DNA from: Flavobacterium sp. | Lineage (GTDB): Bacteria > Bacteroidota > Bacteroidia > Flavobacteriales > Flavobacteriaceae | DNA: 33,341 bases | Assembly: GCA_018401995.1 (NCBI GenBank) | Contig: JAGYJR010000022.1 | Span: forward strand, 1-33,341 | Direction of reading: 5' to 3' | Shown: in pieces, positions 1 to 8,590 of the stretch | Layout of the letters: each line of letters starts with the position of its first letter | Position numbering within the stretch: position 1 is the stretch's first letter | The notes under the pieces: generated by a model | What the model was told of the DNA's origin: nothing | Seen by the model: the letters and a program-made list of their open reading frames with translations, nothing else | Database searches by the model: none | Program-made: the position numbers and the translations under genes

Positions 1-880
1 GTTAAATAACACAAAAGTTTTTCCAGCGCGTTTATACGGAAATAAAGAAAAAACTGGTGCTCGCATCGAGGTTTTTTTATTAAGAGAATTAAATGCAGAA
101 CAACGTTTGTGGGATGTTTTAGTAGATCCAGCTCGTAAAATTCGTATTGGAAACAAATTATACTTTGGAGACGATGATTCATTAGTAGCTGAAGTAATTG
201 ATAATACCACTTCTCGTGGAAGAACGTTACGTTTTTTATATGATGGTTCTTACGAAGAATTCAGAAGTAAATTAACAGAATTAGGAGAAACACCAATTCC
301 AAAATACATCAATAGAGAAGTAACTCCAGAAGATGCGGAACGTTACCAAACAATCTATGCTAAAGAAGAAGGAGCAGTAGCAGCACCAACAGCTGGATTA
401 CACTTCTCAAAGCATTTGTTGAAGCGTTTAGAAATTAAAGGAGTTGATTTTGCAGAAGTTACTTTACACGTAGGTCTAGGGACTTTTAACCCAGTTGAGG
501 TAGAAGACTTGTCAAAACACAAAATGGATTCTGAAGAAATGATTATCACCCAAGAAGCTTGTGATATTGTAAATAAAGCAAAAGCAAAAAAGAATAAAAT
601 TTGTTGTGTTGGAACAACTTCAATGCGTGCTATGGAAAGTTCGGTTTCTTCACAAAGAACATTAAATCCTTATGTAGGTTGGACAAACAAGTTTATTTAT
701 CCTCCATACGATTTTAGTATTGCAGATGCTATGATTACCAATTTCCACACACCAAAATCAACTTTGTTAATGATGATCTCTGCTTTTTGCGGTCACGATT
801 TAATGAAAAAAGCGTATTTAGAAGCTGTGGAACAAAAATACCGTTTCTATTCTTATGGCGACGCTATGTTGATTTTGTAA
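1..880 (+). CDS. queA: S-adenosylmethionine:tRNA ribosyltransferase-isomerase QueA (5' end missing)
   Basis: QueA transfers and isomerises the ribosyl part of SAM onto preQ1 at the tRNA wobble base, giving epoxyqueuosine. The window cuts the gene: the reading frame is open from base 2, about 292 codons are visible, and roughly 55 N-terminal residues are missing against the usual length of about 350. The frame starts with [12 protein letters not shown]. It holds the family blocks [27 protein letters not shown] followed by a KHKMDSE motif, [25 protein letters not shown] and the C-terminal [13 protein letters not shown]. The internal ATG at 107 is not the start, because homology continues upstream of it. 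A terminator follows the stop at once, so the gene ends its transcription unit. queE, an earlier step of the same pathway, lies at 14428. Confidence 0.96.
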   Translation, partial: LNNTKVFPARLYGNKEKTGARIEVFLLRELNAEQRLWDVLVDPARKIRIGNKLYFGDDDSLVAEVIDNTTSRGRTLRFLYDGSYEEFRSKLTELGETPIPKYINREVTPEDAERYQTIYAKEEGAVAAPTAGLHFSKHLLKRLEIKGVDFAEVTLHVGLGTFNPVEVEDLSKHKMDSEEMIITQEACDIVNKAKAKKNKICCVGTTSMRAMESSVSSQRTLNPYVGWTNKFIYPPYDFSIADAMITNFHTPKSTLLMMISAFCGHDLMKKAYLEAVEQKYRFYSYGDAMLIL

Positions 881-898
881 TCCAATTTAAAATAGTTT

Positions 899-926
899 AA
901 ATCCCAGTTTTGCTGGGATTTTTTTG
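899..926 (+). terminator. Rho-independent terminator of queA
   Basis: The stem ATCCCAG/CTGGGAT has a 5-nt loop and is followed by a run of seven T. It begins 19 bases after the queA stop. Confidence 0.9.
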
Positions 927-959
927 TTTCTGAAATCCAAAATACTTCTTTTTTTGTTT

Positions 960-989
960 TTGTAGGCTTATTTCTTTTAACTATTTTTA
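960..989 (+). promoter_or_regulatory. Bacteroidota-type promoter for kynU
   Basis: TTG at 960-962, then 19 bases, then TATTTTTA at 982-989. This fits the -33/-7 pattern TTG-N19-23-TAnnTTTG except for the last base. The start codon lies about 22 bases downstream. Confidence 0.5.
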
Positions 990-1011
990 CCAACGAAATA
1001 ATCCAAATACC

Positions 1012-2304
1012 ATGATTTTTGAAAATTCAAGAGAATTCGCTAAAAGTTTAGATGCTAAAGACGAATTAAGAAAATATAGAGACGAATTTATTTTTCCTAA
1101 AGTAAATGGGAAACAAGTCATTTATTTTACAGGAAACTCACTTGGATTACAACCCAAAAGAACAAAAGCTTACGTGGATGAAGTGATGAGCGACTGGGCT
1201 AATTTAGCGGTTGAAGGTCATTTTTATGCCGATAAACCTTGGTGGGATTATCACGAAAGATTTGCGCAGCCATTAAGTGAAATCGTTGGTGCAAAACCGT
1301 CAGAAGTTACGGTTATGAACACACTAACAGTGAATTTACACTTGTTAATGGTTTCTTTTTACAGACCAACAGCTAAAAAATTTAAGATTATTTGCGAAGA
1401 AAAAGCCTTCCCAAGTGACCAATATATGTTTCAAAGTCAAGTTGATTTTCATTCTAAAACAGTTGGTTTTAATCCTAAAGAAGCAATTGTAGAAATCAAA
1501 AGAAGAGAAGGCGAACACAATATTCGACTAGAAGATATTTTGTCTAAAATTGAAGAAGTTGGTCAGGAATTAGCTTTGGTATTAATTGGTGGGGTGAATT
1601 ATTATACAGGCCAAGTTTTCGATATGAAAACCATTACAGAAGCAGGGCACAAACAAGGCGCTTATGTAGGTTGGGATTTAGCACATGCCGCTGGAAACAT
1701 AAAATTACAGCTTAACGATTGGAAAGTAGATTTCGCCGCTTGGTGTAGTTATAAATACATGAATTCAGGACCAGGAAATGCTTCAGGTTGTTTTGTGCAC
1801 GAAATGCATCACAATGATACTGAGTTACCAAGATTTGCAGGCTGGTGGGGACACAACAAAGAGCGTCGTTTTAAAATGGAACCTCAATTTGATCCTGTTC
1901 GTGGCGCAGATGGTTGGCAAATAAGTAATCTCCCAATATTGTCATTAGCACCTTATCTGGCATCTGTTGAAATGTTTGCTGAAGTAGGCATGGATAAATT
2001 AATAACCAAAAGAAATCAAATAACGGCGTACTTAGAATTCATTTTACATGAAATTGACAAAGAATTAGAAGGTGCCGAATTTGAAGTGATAACACCAAGC
2101 AAACAAGAAGAGAGAGCCTGCCAATTGTCCGTTTACCTTCACGGACAAGGAAGAGAATTATTCGACCGATTAATGAAAAACGGTGTAATTACCGATTGGA
2201 GAGAACCAAACGTAATTCGTTTAGCACCAGCTCCTTTTTATTGTTCTTTCGAGGATATGTATGATTTTGGGCAAATACTGAAGAGACTTATATTGGAGAA
2301 GTAG
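1012..2304 (+). CDS. kynU: Kynureninase
   Basis: This PLP enzyme cleaves kynurenine to anthranilate, or 3-hydroxykynurenine to 3-hydroxyanthranilate, releasing alanine. At 430 residues it has full family length. Visible family blocks are YFTGNSLGLQP (about 38-48), GWDLAHAAGN (220-229, with the Asp that binds the PLP pyridine nitrogen) and WCSYKYMNSGPG, where Lys248 should form the Schiff base. The ATG is the first in frame and is preceded by a plausible promoter. The gene is first in a short + strand run. kmo lies 6.4 kb downstream, so the 3-hydroxy branch of the pathway is likely. Dioxygenases, a recognised formamidase and the 3-hydroxyanthranilate oxygenase are not in this window. Confidence 0.96.
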   Translation: MIFENSREFAKSLDAKDELRKYRDEFIFPKVNGKQVIYFTGNSLGLQPKRTKAYVDEVMSDWANLAVEGHFYADKPWWDYHERFAQPLSEIVGAKPSEVTVMNTLTVNLHLLMVSFYRPTAKKFKIICEEKAFPSDQYMFQSQVDFHSKTVGFNPKEAIVEIKRREGEHNIRLEDILSKIEEVGQELALVLIGGVNYYTGQVFDMKTITEAGHKQGAYVGWDLAHAAGNIKLQLNDWKVDFAAWCSYKYMNSGPGNASGCFVHEMHHNDTELPRFAGWWGHNKERRFKMEPQFDPVRGADGWQISNLPILSLAPYLASVEMFAEVGMDKLITKRNQITAYLEFILHEIDKELEGAEFEVITPSKQEERACQLSVYLHGQGRELFDRLMKNGVITDWREPNVIRLAPAPFYCSFEDMYDFGQILKRLILEK

Positions 2305-2325
2305 TGTAAATTTAATTTAATTAAA

Positions 2326-2856
2326 TTGAAGTCATCTTTATTACTATTTTTACTTATTCTATTTTTGAGTTGCAAAACTTCGAGTATCAAGGTCAAACAT
2401 TTAAAAGAAAATGAAATTACCTTATTTTATGATACAGGAGAAGTGAAAAATATTGGAGTAATTGATGCTTTTCACAAAGAATATAATAATTTTAGAGTAG
2501 GATTTTGGAGAGAATTTTATAAAAATGGGAACTTAAAATCTGAAGGGAATTATAAACTAGATACTTATAAGCAATGTTGTACGGGTGGAATTTGTGATGG
2601 TTATTATAGTTATAAATATGGAGAGTGGAAATACTATTTTGAAAATGGAAACTTAAAGGCAAAAGGGACATATAGAATTGGTAAAAAACATAAAAAAACA
2701 AGTTGTGAAGGAGGCGATGAAATAAATTTTGGTTACATCACGAACTCTTGGATTTTTTATGATTTAGATGGAAATGAAATAAAGCCTTCTGAAAAAGATA
2801 TTTTAGAAATTGAAAATAGTAGTTATCTTGATCAATTCGATATGAGTAAATATTAA
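2326..2856 (+). CDS. MORN-repeat (MORN_2/YwqK-like) lipoprotein
   Basis: A predicted lipoprotein of 176 residues starting at TTG. The TTG is chosen because it gives a complete signal peptide (Lys2, a hydrophobic stretch, then the lipobox FLSC at about 13-16); no in-frame ATG precedes it. The body has at least two MORN_2-type repeats of the form xYxNGNLKxxGxY: FYKNGNLKSEGNY (about 65-77) and YYFENGNLKAKGTY (about 104-117), each preceded by a Gly-x-Trp segment. Such repeats are common in surface or periplasmic proteins of Bacteroidota, and their role is mostly unknown. The gene lies 21 bases after kynU and could share its transcript, which ends at the terminator that follows. The low GC and short spacing give no clear sign of transfer. 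Confidence 0.75.
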   Translation: MKSSLLLFLLILFLSCKTSSIKVKHLKENEITLFYDTGEVKNIGVIDAFHKEYNNFRVGFWREFYKNGNLKSEGNYKLDTYKQCCTGGICDGYYSYKYGEWKYYFENGNLKAKGTYRIGKKHKKTSCEGGDEINFGYITNSWIFYDLDGNEIKPSEKDILEIENSSYLDQFDMSKY

Positions 2857-2881
2857 AACAATTAATTTCAAATAAATAATT

Positions 2882-2912
2882 AAAAGCCAAGCATTCTTGT
2901 TCGGCTTTTTTT
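2882..2912 (+). terminator. Terminator after the kynU/MORN unit
   Basis: AAAAGCC pairs with GGCTTTTT around an imperfect apical stem, and the T run continues to 2912. Confidence 0.75.
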
Positions 2913-2924
2913 GTTAAAATGAAT

Positions 2925-2932
2925 TATCTTTG
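2925..2932 (+). promoter_or_regulatory. -7 element TATCTTTG before the ureohydrolase gene
   Basis: An exact match to TAnnTTTG, 27 bases before the ATG and just after the preceding terminator. No well-spaced TTG is visible upstream. Confidence 0.55.
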
Positions 2933-2959
2933 TAATGTATAACCGAATTACAAGAAATC

Positions 2960-4036
2960 ATGACTAAAGAACAAATTTTAGAAAACTTTGACCCTTCTCA
3001 ACCAGGGTTAGCCGAAGCAACTATTTTTGGTTTGCCATTTTCGGCAGAGCAAAGTGAAATTATTGTAATTCCAGTGCCTTGGGAAGTAACAGTAAGTTAT
3101 GGCTCAGGAGCGTCTAAAGGACCAGATGCCGTTATGGAAGCTTCTTTTCAAGTGGATTTACACCATCAAGAATTTCCTGAGTTATGGAAATTAGGAATTT
3201 TCATGGATGAAGCACCTAAGAAACTAAAGAAAAATTCTAAAAAATATAAAAAACAAGCAGCGCCTATTATTGAAGCACTTGAAAAAGGTAAAATTTTAGA
3301 TCACCATCCTTCTATGCTTCAAGATTTGGAAAAAATCAATTATGCATGTTCAGATATGGTGGAAGCCGTTCGTACGCAAACGCTAAATTGGATGAATAAA
3401 GGTAAAAAAGTAGTTCTTCTTGGCGGAGACCATTCCACGCCACTAGGATATTACCAAGCCTTAGCCACCAAATACGACAACTTCGGAATCTTGCATTTAG
3501 ATGCACACATGGATTTACGAATTGCTTATGAAGGTTTTACCTATTCGCACGCTTCTATCATGTACAATACGTTACAAATTCCTCAAGTTTCAAAAATTGT
3601 ACAAGTGGGAATTCGTGATTTTTGTGAGCAAGAAGTGGAAGTGGCTTTGAGAGACAGAGTGTTAGTGCATACCGATAGCGATTTAAAACAAGAAGCTTTC
3701 GAAGGTAAAACATGGCAACAACAATGCGATCATATCATCGCTTCGTTACCAGAAAAGGTTTGTATTTCTTTTGATATTGACGGTATGTATCCTTGGTATT
3801 GTCCAAATACAGGAACACCAGTTCCGGGCGGATTTTCATTTGAGCAAGCCGCGTATTTGTTCAGTCGCTTAGCGGAAACCAATAAAGAAATCATCGGATT
3901 TGATTTAGTAGAAGTAGCACCAGGCGATGACGATTGGGACGGAAACGTAGGAGCAAGAATGTTATTCCACATGTGTGGCGCTTTTGCCAAATCTCAGAAA
4001 ATGAATGTGGGAAATAAAATAAAATTCAACAAATAA
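2960..4036 (+). CDS. Ureohydrolase of the arginase/agmatinase/formimidoylglutamase family
   Basis: A binuclear-manganese hydrolase of 358 residues. All six metal ligands of the fold are visible: His158 in GGDH, Asp181/His183/Asp185 in DAHMD, and Asp272/Asp274 in SFDID. GTPVPGGFSF (about 285-294) and FDLVEVAPGDDDWDGN (about 314-329) are the usual C-terminal blocks. The family position DP after the second Asp pair is YP here, and a Lys-rich insert lies at about 87-100. The family cleaves guanidino or formimino C-N bonds (arginine, agmatine, formiminoglutamate). The true substrate cannot be read from the sequence. The gene has its own -7 element and lies between kynU and kmo, but no histidine or polyamine gene is nearby. 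Confidence 0.85.
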   Translation: MTKEQILENFDPSQPGLAEATIFGLPFSAEQSEIIVIPVPWEVTVSYGSGASKGPDAVMEASFQVDLHHQEFPELWKLGIFMDEAPKKLKKNSKKYKKQAAPIIEALEKGKILDHHPSMLQDLEKINYACSDMVEAVRTQTLNWMNKGKKVVLLGGDHSTPLGYYQALATKYDNFGILHLDAHMDLRIAYEGFTYSHASIMYNTLQIPQVSKIVQVGIRDFCEQEVEVALRDRVLVHTDSDLKQEAFEGKTWQQQCDHIIASLPEKVCISFDIDGMYPWYCPNTGTPVPGGFSFEQAAYLFSRLAETNKEIIGFDLVEVAPGDDDWDGNVGARMLFHMCGAFAKSQKMNVGNKIKFNK

Positions 4037-4051
4037 ATTGATTAGCTATTT

Positions 4052-4080
4052 TGTCAAACTGAACTTGTTTCAGTTTCTTA
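4052..4080 (+). repeat. TGTCA-hairpin repeat, copy 1
   Basis: TGTCA at 4052-4056 runs into a hairpin AAACTGAA (4056-4063), loop CTTGT, TTCAGTTT (4069-4076), then TCTTA. It has the layout of the repeats at 16914, 20310 and 27076, with a different stem sequence. It lies 15 bases after the ureohydrolase stop and may help end that transcript. Confidence 0.6.
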
Positions 4081-4102
4081 AAGTGATAAGTTGTTTTATA
4101 AT

Positions 4103-4717
4103 ATGAGAAAAACGCTAATATTTATACTTGGAGTTATTATTTTACAATTGAGTTTCTCTTGTAAATCTCAATATTCAACAGTTGAACTAGATAATAACTT
4201 TTCGACTGACCAAATCTCAGATTTGAACAGAATAAGAGACTTTTTTAAAAACCAAATATGTGAAAATAAAAAATCTGATTTTAAAGCCTGTTTTTCTATA
4301 ATATTACCTGAATTATTAGAAAATGGTTGGCAACCGATTTTAGATAAAGTAGACTTTGAAAAGCAAAAAGAACTTTACAATTCTATTTCTAAATCTACGT
4401 TTGACGAAATATGGGAGTTCGGAAAAGCGACTTATCCAGATACTGGTTTGGTATTAAAAAATTTAGGTTCAAAATATAATGGGAAATATCAAAAATTTTT
4501 GACTGAAATTGGAAAAAATAATCCAGAAGTTAAAAATTATGCGGATGGACTTATTGAAGCTGGAGATTTTGAATCAATGGGATTGTTACAGCAAAGTATT
4601 TATAAAAACCCGAAAGACTTCAATTTAGATAATCCAAATATTCAGTTGTTGATTGCTATTCACTATTTAACTCTAAATGATCAACAAAAAAGGACTGATA
4701 AATGGGAAAAATATTAA
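4103..4717 (+). CDS. Lipoprotein of unknown function
   Basis: 204 residues from the ATG at 4103. An in-frame TTG at 4091 would add four residues, but the ATG gives a clean lipoprotein signal: MRK, a hydrophobic stretch, then LSFSC with the lipidated Cys at about residue 20. The mature part is mostly charged and probably helical, with no transmembrane segment or motif that I recognise. Cys residues at about 52 and 62 could form a disulfide. The family is not recognised. It stands alone between a TGTCA-hairpin repeat and a strong terminator, so it is probably transcribed by itself. Confidence 0.7.
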   Translation: MRKTLIFILGVIILQLSFSCKSQYSTVELDNNFSTDQISDLNRIRDFFKNQICENKKSDFKACFSIILPELLENGWQPILDKVDFEKQKELYNSISKSTFDEIWEFGKATYPDTGLVLKNLGSKYNGKYQKFLTEIGKNNPEVKNYADGLIEAGDFESMGLLQQSIYKNPKDFNLDNPNIQLLIAIHYLTLNDQQKRTDKWEKY

Positions 4718-4736
4718 TTTAATAAATAATTTCACA

Positions 4737-4768
4737 AACCGAAGCAACAAAAGGCTTCGGTTTTTTTT
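4737..4768 (+). terminator. Strong terminator between converging genes
   Basis: CCGAAGC (4739-4745), an 8-base loop, GCTTCGG (4754-4760), then eight T. It serves the + strand lipoprotein gene and abuts the stop of the - strand photolyase gene. The opposite strand has only a short T run. Confidence 0.88.
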
Positions 4769-6299
4769 ATAAGTTATTGATATCCTCCAAAATCGAAATC
4801 GCTTTTTCTTTCGTAGCGGCTAATTCTTCAGGTTTCATTTTTCTTAGTAAAGCTAACATCATGCTCATTCTTTGATTATTGGCAAAATGCTGTTTTTTCT
4901 CATCTAAAAAATGCCAATACAAACTGTTAAACGGACAGGCTTTTTCGCCCAATTTCTCTTTTACGTTGTAATGACAACTACTACAGTAATTACTCATTTT
5001 ATTAATGTAACTTCCTGAAGAAACATAAGGTTTAGTCGCCACAATTCCGCCATCAGCATATTGACTCATACCGCGTGTGTTTGGCATTTCAACCCATTCA
5101 ATCGCATCGATATAAACGCCTAAATACCAAGCGTCCACTTCATCAGGATGCAATTGGGCTAACAAGGAAAAATTTCCAATAACCATCAATCGCTGAATAT
5201 GATGTGCATACGCTTCCGATAAACTTTGGGAAATCGAATGTTGTAGGCATTTCATTTTGGTTTTTCCGGTCCAAAAGAATTCAGGTAGCGGATTGTAGTT
5301 TTCCAAGGCGTTCATTTGGGCATAATTGGGCATTTCTTTCCAATAAATTCCTCTAACATATTCGCGCCAACCAATAATTTGTCGCACAAAACCTTCTACT
5401 TGCGCCAATTCAATGGTTTCTTGATTTTGGTAATAATACGAAATCACAGCATCAACCACTTCTTTTGGACTAATCATTTTGGAATTCATCGCAAAAGACA
5501 AACGGGAATGAAATAGAAATTTATGTCCAGAAAATAAGGAATCTTGATATGTTCCAAAATGTTCCAACAAATGTTCGCAGAAATAGTCAATCAATTGCAA
5601 ACTTTCTTTTCGGGAAGTTGGCCAATTGAAATTTTTTACATCAATATTTCCAAAAGTTTCGATGTTTTGTGCTTCAATTTCAGCAATAAGTTCAATCACA
5701 TTTTGATGAAATTCCAAAGGAAACGGAATCGGCACTTCGTTTTTATATTGATTGCGGTTGTTGTGGTCAAAATTCCATTTTCCATCTAAGGGCTGGTCGC
5801 CAACCATTAAAACATCGTGTTTTTTTCGCATCATGCGATAGAAACTTTCCATTAAAAGTTTCTTTTTTCCTTTGAAAAAATCAGCCAATTCATTTCTAGA
5901 AGTATAAAAATGTTCGGAATCAACTGCTTTTGTTGGAATAGAAAGTTTTTCACAGATGGATTTCAATTGTTCATCTAAACGATATTCATCAGGAAATTGG
6001 TATTCAAATTGCTCGATTGTATTCTTTTCAACCAAATCCAAAATTAATTGTTCCAAGTTTTGAGGATTATTCGCATCCGAAATTTTGTAATATACAACCT
6101 GATGACCTCGTTTTGTCAATTCTTCCGAAAAATTTCGCATCGAAAGAAAAAATGTCACCACTTTTTGAACGTGATGTTTCACATAATCCGTTTCCTGACG
6201 CATTTCTGCCATCACATACATCACATTCGGATTGACTTCATCAAACCAAGAATGTTCCGAATTGAGTTGGTCGCCCAAAAGTAATCGAAGTGTTTTCAT
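4767..6299 (-). CDS. FeS-type cryptochrome/(6-4) photolyase (FeS-BCP, PhrB/CryB type)
   Basis: A flavoprotein of 510 residues from the bacterial cryptochrome/photolyase group with an iron-sulfur cluster. Characterised members such as Agrobacterium PhrB repair (6-4) photoproducts in light. The N-terminal antenna domain starts MKTLRLLLGDQLN, as usual for the group. Cys351 (KMKCLQHS), Cys439 and Cys442 (YCSSCHY) and Cys455 (EKACPFN) match the four cluster ligands in both number and spacing. WVEMPNTRGMSQYADGG (about 402-418) is the typical catalytic-domain block. The ATG follows the TAG stop of the upstream CRY-DASH gene with no base between them, which implies translational coupling. This is the last gene of the four-gene light-repair unit. 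Confidence 0.93.
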   Translation of the reverse strand: MKTLRLLLGDQLNSEHSWFDEVNPNVMYVMAEMRQETDYVKHHVQKVVTFFLSMRNFSEELTKRGHQVVYYKISDANNPQNLEQLILDLVEKNTIEQFEYQFPDEYRLDEQLKSICEKLSIPTKAVDSEHFYTSRNELADFFKGKKKLLMESFYRMMRKKHDVLMVGDQPLDGKWNFDHNNRNQYKNEVPIPFPLEFHQNVIELIAEIEAQNIETFGNIDVKNFNWPTSRKESLQLIDYFCEHLLEHFGTYQDSLFSGHKFLFHSRLSFAMNSKMISPKEVVDAVISYYYQNQETIELAQVEGFVRQIIGWREYVRGIYWKEMPNYAQMNALENYNPLPEFFWTGKTKMKCLQHSISQSLSEAYAHHIQRLMVIGNFSLLAQLHPDEVDAWYLGVYIDAIEWVEMPNTRGMSQYADGGIVATKPYVSSGSYINKMSNYCSSCHYNVKEKLGEKACPFNSLYWHFLDEKKQHFANNQRMSMMLALLRKMKPEELAATKEKAISILEDINNL

Positions 6300-7592
6300 C
6301 TAAAATAATTCAGGAATTAACCACATTTTTTGAAATTTTCCATCGCCATCATACATTTCGGCTTGGCGTTTGATGTTGAATTTTCTGTCTCTTGGATCGT
6401 TGCCAACACCAGCATTGTACATCCAATTGCCATAATTGCTATGCACATCGTAATCAATCAACATACTTTCAAAATAAGCCGCCCCAATGCGCCAATCTTG
6501 CTCCCATTCTTTTGCCCAATAACTCGCTACATTTTGACGACCACGATTGCTCATCCAACCTGTTTTTTGTAATTCAATCATGTTGGCATTTACAAAATGT
6601 TCAGGTGTAGTGCCGTTCGTCCATTGATGGAAAGCTTTGGTGTTTTGGTTCCAATGGTATTCTTTTTGTAAAATACCGTTCAATTGGAAAATTTTATTGC
6701 CATGTTTTAATGAGATATATTTGAAATAATCGCGCCAAATCAATTCGAAAATTAACCAATAGGTGTCTTCGTTTTTGACAATCTTTTTCTCAAATTGTTG
6801 CACTTCCCAATAAATCGTTCGTGCCGAAATACTCCCATTTGCTAACCAAGCTGAAAGTTTTGAACTATAATCTTTTCCAACCAAACCATTACGAGTTTTC
6901 TTGTAAACCGCTAGTTTTTTGGTGTCCCAAAAGTAGTCTTTGATTCTTTTTTTAGCTTGATTTTCGCCACCTTTAAATGGAAAAGCAGTTTTATTAGGTA
7001 GTTTGAAATCATCAAATCCTAAATCTTCTAAAGTTGGAATGCTAGTTTTTTCTTCAATTAGATTGGCGATTGGTTTTGCGGTTATAGCAACTGTTGGTCG
7101 CACTCGAATTTTCTTTTCCAATTGTTTTCTAAATTCGGTAAAAACTTCTGGTATTTTCTCCCAATCTTCATAAGGAACATCATCTGGATGGAATAGAAAT
7201 TGGTCATAATACGTTTTCCAATTCACCGCTGGAATTAAATTTCGCACTTCAGTTTCAACATCCACTTCTTCTTGCGTCCATTCATTTTGGATGTAAACCG
7301 TGTCGATTTGATATTTTGCTGCGATTTCAGGAATCAATTGTTCGGGATAACCGTAATAAACTAACAAGGAGATATTTTTCTCCGTTAAGTTTTGTTGTAA
7401 TTCAGCTAATGTTTCTAAAAGAAATTGCGTTCTAAATTTTTCTGTTTTCTTGAAACCGTATTGAGTTGTTTCGAAATGTCTCGGATCTAAGCAATAAATG
7501 CCAATTACTTTTTCATTTTCTCTACAAGCATTGTACAACGAATGATTGTCAATCGTGCGAAAATCGTTTCTAAACCATACTAATCCGTTCAT
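6300..7592 (-). CDS. DASH-type cryptochrome / deoxyribodipyrimidine photolyase
   Basis: 430 residues from the ATG at 7592. A TTG at 7613 would add seven residues, but family members start MxxLVWFRxDxR, which fits the ATG. The photolyase domain spans about 1-130. The linker FLFHPDDVPYEDWEKIP (about 132-148) is a DASH hallmark. FAD-binding blocks are SKLSAWLANGSISARTIYW (about 244-262), WMSNRGRQNVASYW (346-359) and SNYGNWMYNAGVGNDPR (385-401). DASH proteins bind FAD plus a folate antenna and repair cyclobutane dimers, mainly in single-stranded DNA; some act as photoreceptors. The stop abuts the next gene directly. A 154-base gap separates it from the DUF2256 gene, and no clear promoter is seen in that gap. 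Confidence 0.93.
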   Translation of the reverse strand: MNGLVWFRNDFRTIDNHSLYNACRENEKVIGIYCLDPRHFETTQYGFKKTEKFRTQFLLETLAELQQNLTEKNISLLVYYGYPEQLIPEIAAKYQIDTVYIQNEWTQEEVDVETEVRNLIPAVNWKTYYDQFLFHPDDVPYEDWEKIPEVFTEFRKQLEKKIRVRPTVAITAKPIANLIEEKTSIPTLEDLGFDDFKLPNKTAFPFKGGENQAKKRIKDYFWDTKKLAVYKKTRNGLVGKDYSSKLSAWLANGSISARTIYWEVQQFEKKIVKNEDTYWLIFELIWRDYFKYISLKHGNKIFQLNGILQKEYHWNQNTKAFHQWTNGTTPEHFVNANMIELQKTGWMSNRGRQNVASYWAKEWEQDWRIGAAYFESMLIDYDVHSNYGNWMYNAGVGNDPRDRKFNIKRQAEMYDGDGKFQKMWLIPELF

Positions 7593-7746
7593 AATTTTAA
7601 TTTTTGCTCTCAAAGACGCAAAGTCGCTAAGTTTTAGTTTTAAACATATAAGTCACATAAGTTTTCTTTACGGAATAACTTTGTGAAAAAAGTTCATATA
7701 AGATTTTTCTAGTTTTCTATTATTTCTTAAATATGTGTTCCTTATT

Positions 7747-7926
7747 TTAAATGTTTGATTTTTGATCTTGCCCTTGCCCTTGATTTTTGAAATTTTTATT
7801 CATTCTACATTTATCACTACAATACATAACTTCTTCCCAATTTTTCTCCCATTTTTTTCGCCATGAAAAAGGGCGTTGACAGGTTTTACAGATTTTTTCG
7901 GGAAGATGGACTTTTTTATGAGCCAT
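7747..7926 (-). CDS. DUF2256 small cysteine protein
   Basis: A 59-residue gene that is easily missed. Its ATG at 7926 overlaps the flavin reductase stop by one base (TAATG), and the frame ends with TAA at 7747-7749. The translation has a CxxC pair (Cys13, Cys16), the block [19 protein letters not shown] and a second pair Cys36/Cys40 ahead of R-M-N-K. This matches the DUF2256 signature of two Cys pairs around a W-R-K-K-W core, likely binding one zinc. The tail is Gln/Gly-rich. DUF2256 genes often lie next to photolyase or cryptochrome genes; their biochemical role is unknown to me. Position and overlap argue that it is translated together with the flavin reductase. Confidence 0.88.
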   Translation of the reverse strand: MAHKKVHLPEKICKTCQRPFSWRKKWEKNWEEVMYCSDKCRMNKNFKNQGQGQDQKSNI

Positions 7927-8561
7927 TATAACATCGATGTTGAAGGTTTATCTGGTCGCGCATAATGAAATCTATCCGATAATTTTGGAACTGCGTATCC
8001 ATCTAAACCGTTTATAGCAACCACATTTCCTCTGTCTAATTGCATCCATTCGTCATCGTGAAACAAACTTTCATCTGCATAAATTGTTTCAACAGAAGCG
8101 ATGATGTGAATACAACCATTTTCTTCAATGCTATATTCGTTAACGTATTTACACAATAATTTTACTGGACTCCCTTTTATGAATGGTGCTTTCAAACCAT
8201 CAATAAATTCTGCCTCTAAATTGGTCTTGTCAAATTCTGAAATGTTCTCGTCATAACTTGAAGATGTATGATGGGCATCAGCAATCATTTCTTCAGTAAT
8301 GTGATTTACTGTAAAATATCCAGTTTCTCTTAGATTTTTGTAGGTGTCACGTGGAACAGTTGTAGGTCTTAATATAAACCCTAACAAAGCAGGTTCGCTT
8401 CCTAAATGTGTTACGCTGCTGAAAATTGCAACGTTTAAAACGCCATCCGTTGAAACTGTTCCAATTAAATTAGCGGATTTATAACCCGTAACACAATTCA
8501 CTAAGTTTAATCGGGGAACTTTTGACATTTGGGATAAATCTTCTTTTGTAATCTTTCTCAT
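7926..8561 (-). CDS. Flavin reductase-like FMN-binding protein
   Basis: 211 residues with the split-barrel flavin reductase fold. Visible parts are [22 protein letters not shown] (about 19-40), [20 protein letters not shown] (about 47-66) and [17 protein letters not shown] (about 71-87), which together give the usual FMN-binding pattern. It is first in the photolyase operon: the DUF2256 start overlaps its stop, and a perfect -7 element lies 15 bases before its ATG. A role in supplying reduced flavin to the cluster's FAD enzymes fits the context but is inference. The homologues I know are often simply named flavin reductase family protein, and some act on other substrates. Confidence 0.85.
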   Translation of the reverse strand: MRKITKEDLSQMSKVPRLNLVNCVTGYKSANLIGTVSTDGVLNVAIFSSVTHLGSEPALLGFILRPTTVPRDTYKNLRETGYFTVNHITEEMIADAHHTSSSYDENISEFDKTNLEAEFIDGLKAPFIKGSPVKLLCKYVNEYSIEENGCIHIIASVETIYADESLFHDDEWMQLDRGNVVAINGLDGYAVPKLSDRFHYARPDKPSTSML

Positions 8562-8575
8562 TGCAATTTTTTATT

Positions 8576-8583
8576 CAAAGATA
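8576..8583 (-). promoter_or_regulatory. -7 element of the photolyase operon
   Basis: Reads TATCTTTG on the minus strand, an exact TAnnTTTG match just ahead of the flavin reductase gene. Its upstream side is the A/T-rich repeat block at 8586-8627, which includes the perfect inverted repeat TTTTGTT-T-AACAAAA at 8586-8600. Confidence 0.6.
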
Positions 8584-8590
8584 CATTTTG

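Noticed and set aside
1012..1050. Shine-Dalgarno sites were looked for before genes to choose starts.
   Set aside because: Purine-rich SD sequences are absent or badly spaced at most genes, as expected for this phylum; starts were chosen from homology and promoter position.
7593..7746. A possible extra gene or promoter between CRY-DASH and DUF2256, with the repeat-like CAAAGACGCAAAGTCGCTAAG-type stretch on the + strand.
   Set aside because: No frame with a start and coding features, and no TAnnTTTG on the minus strand; left as a plain 154-base gap.
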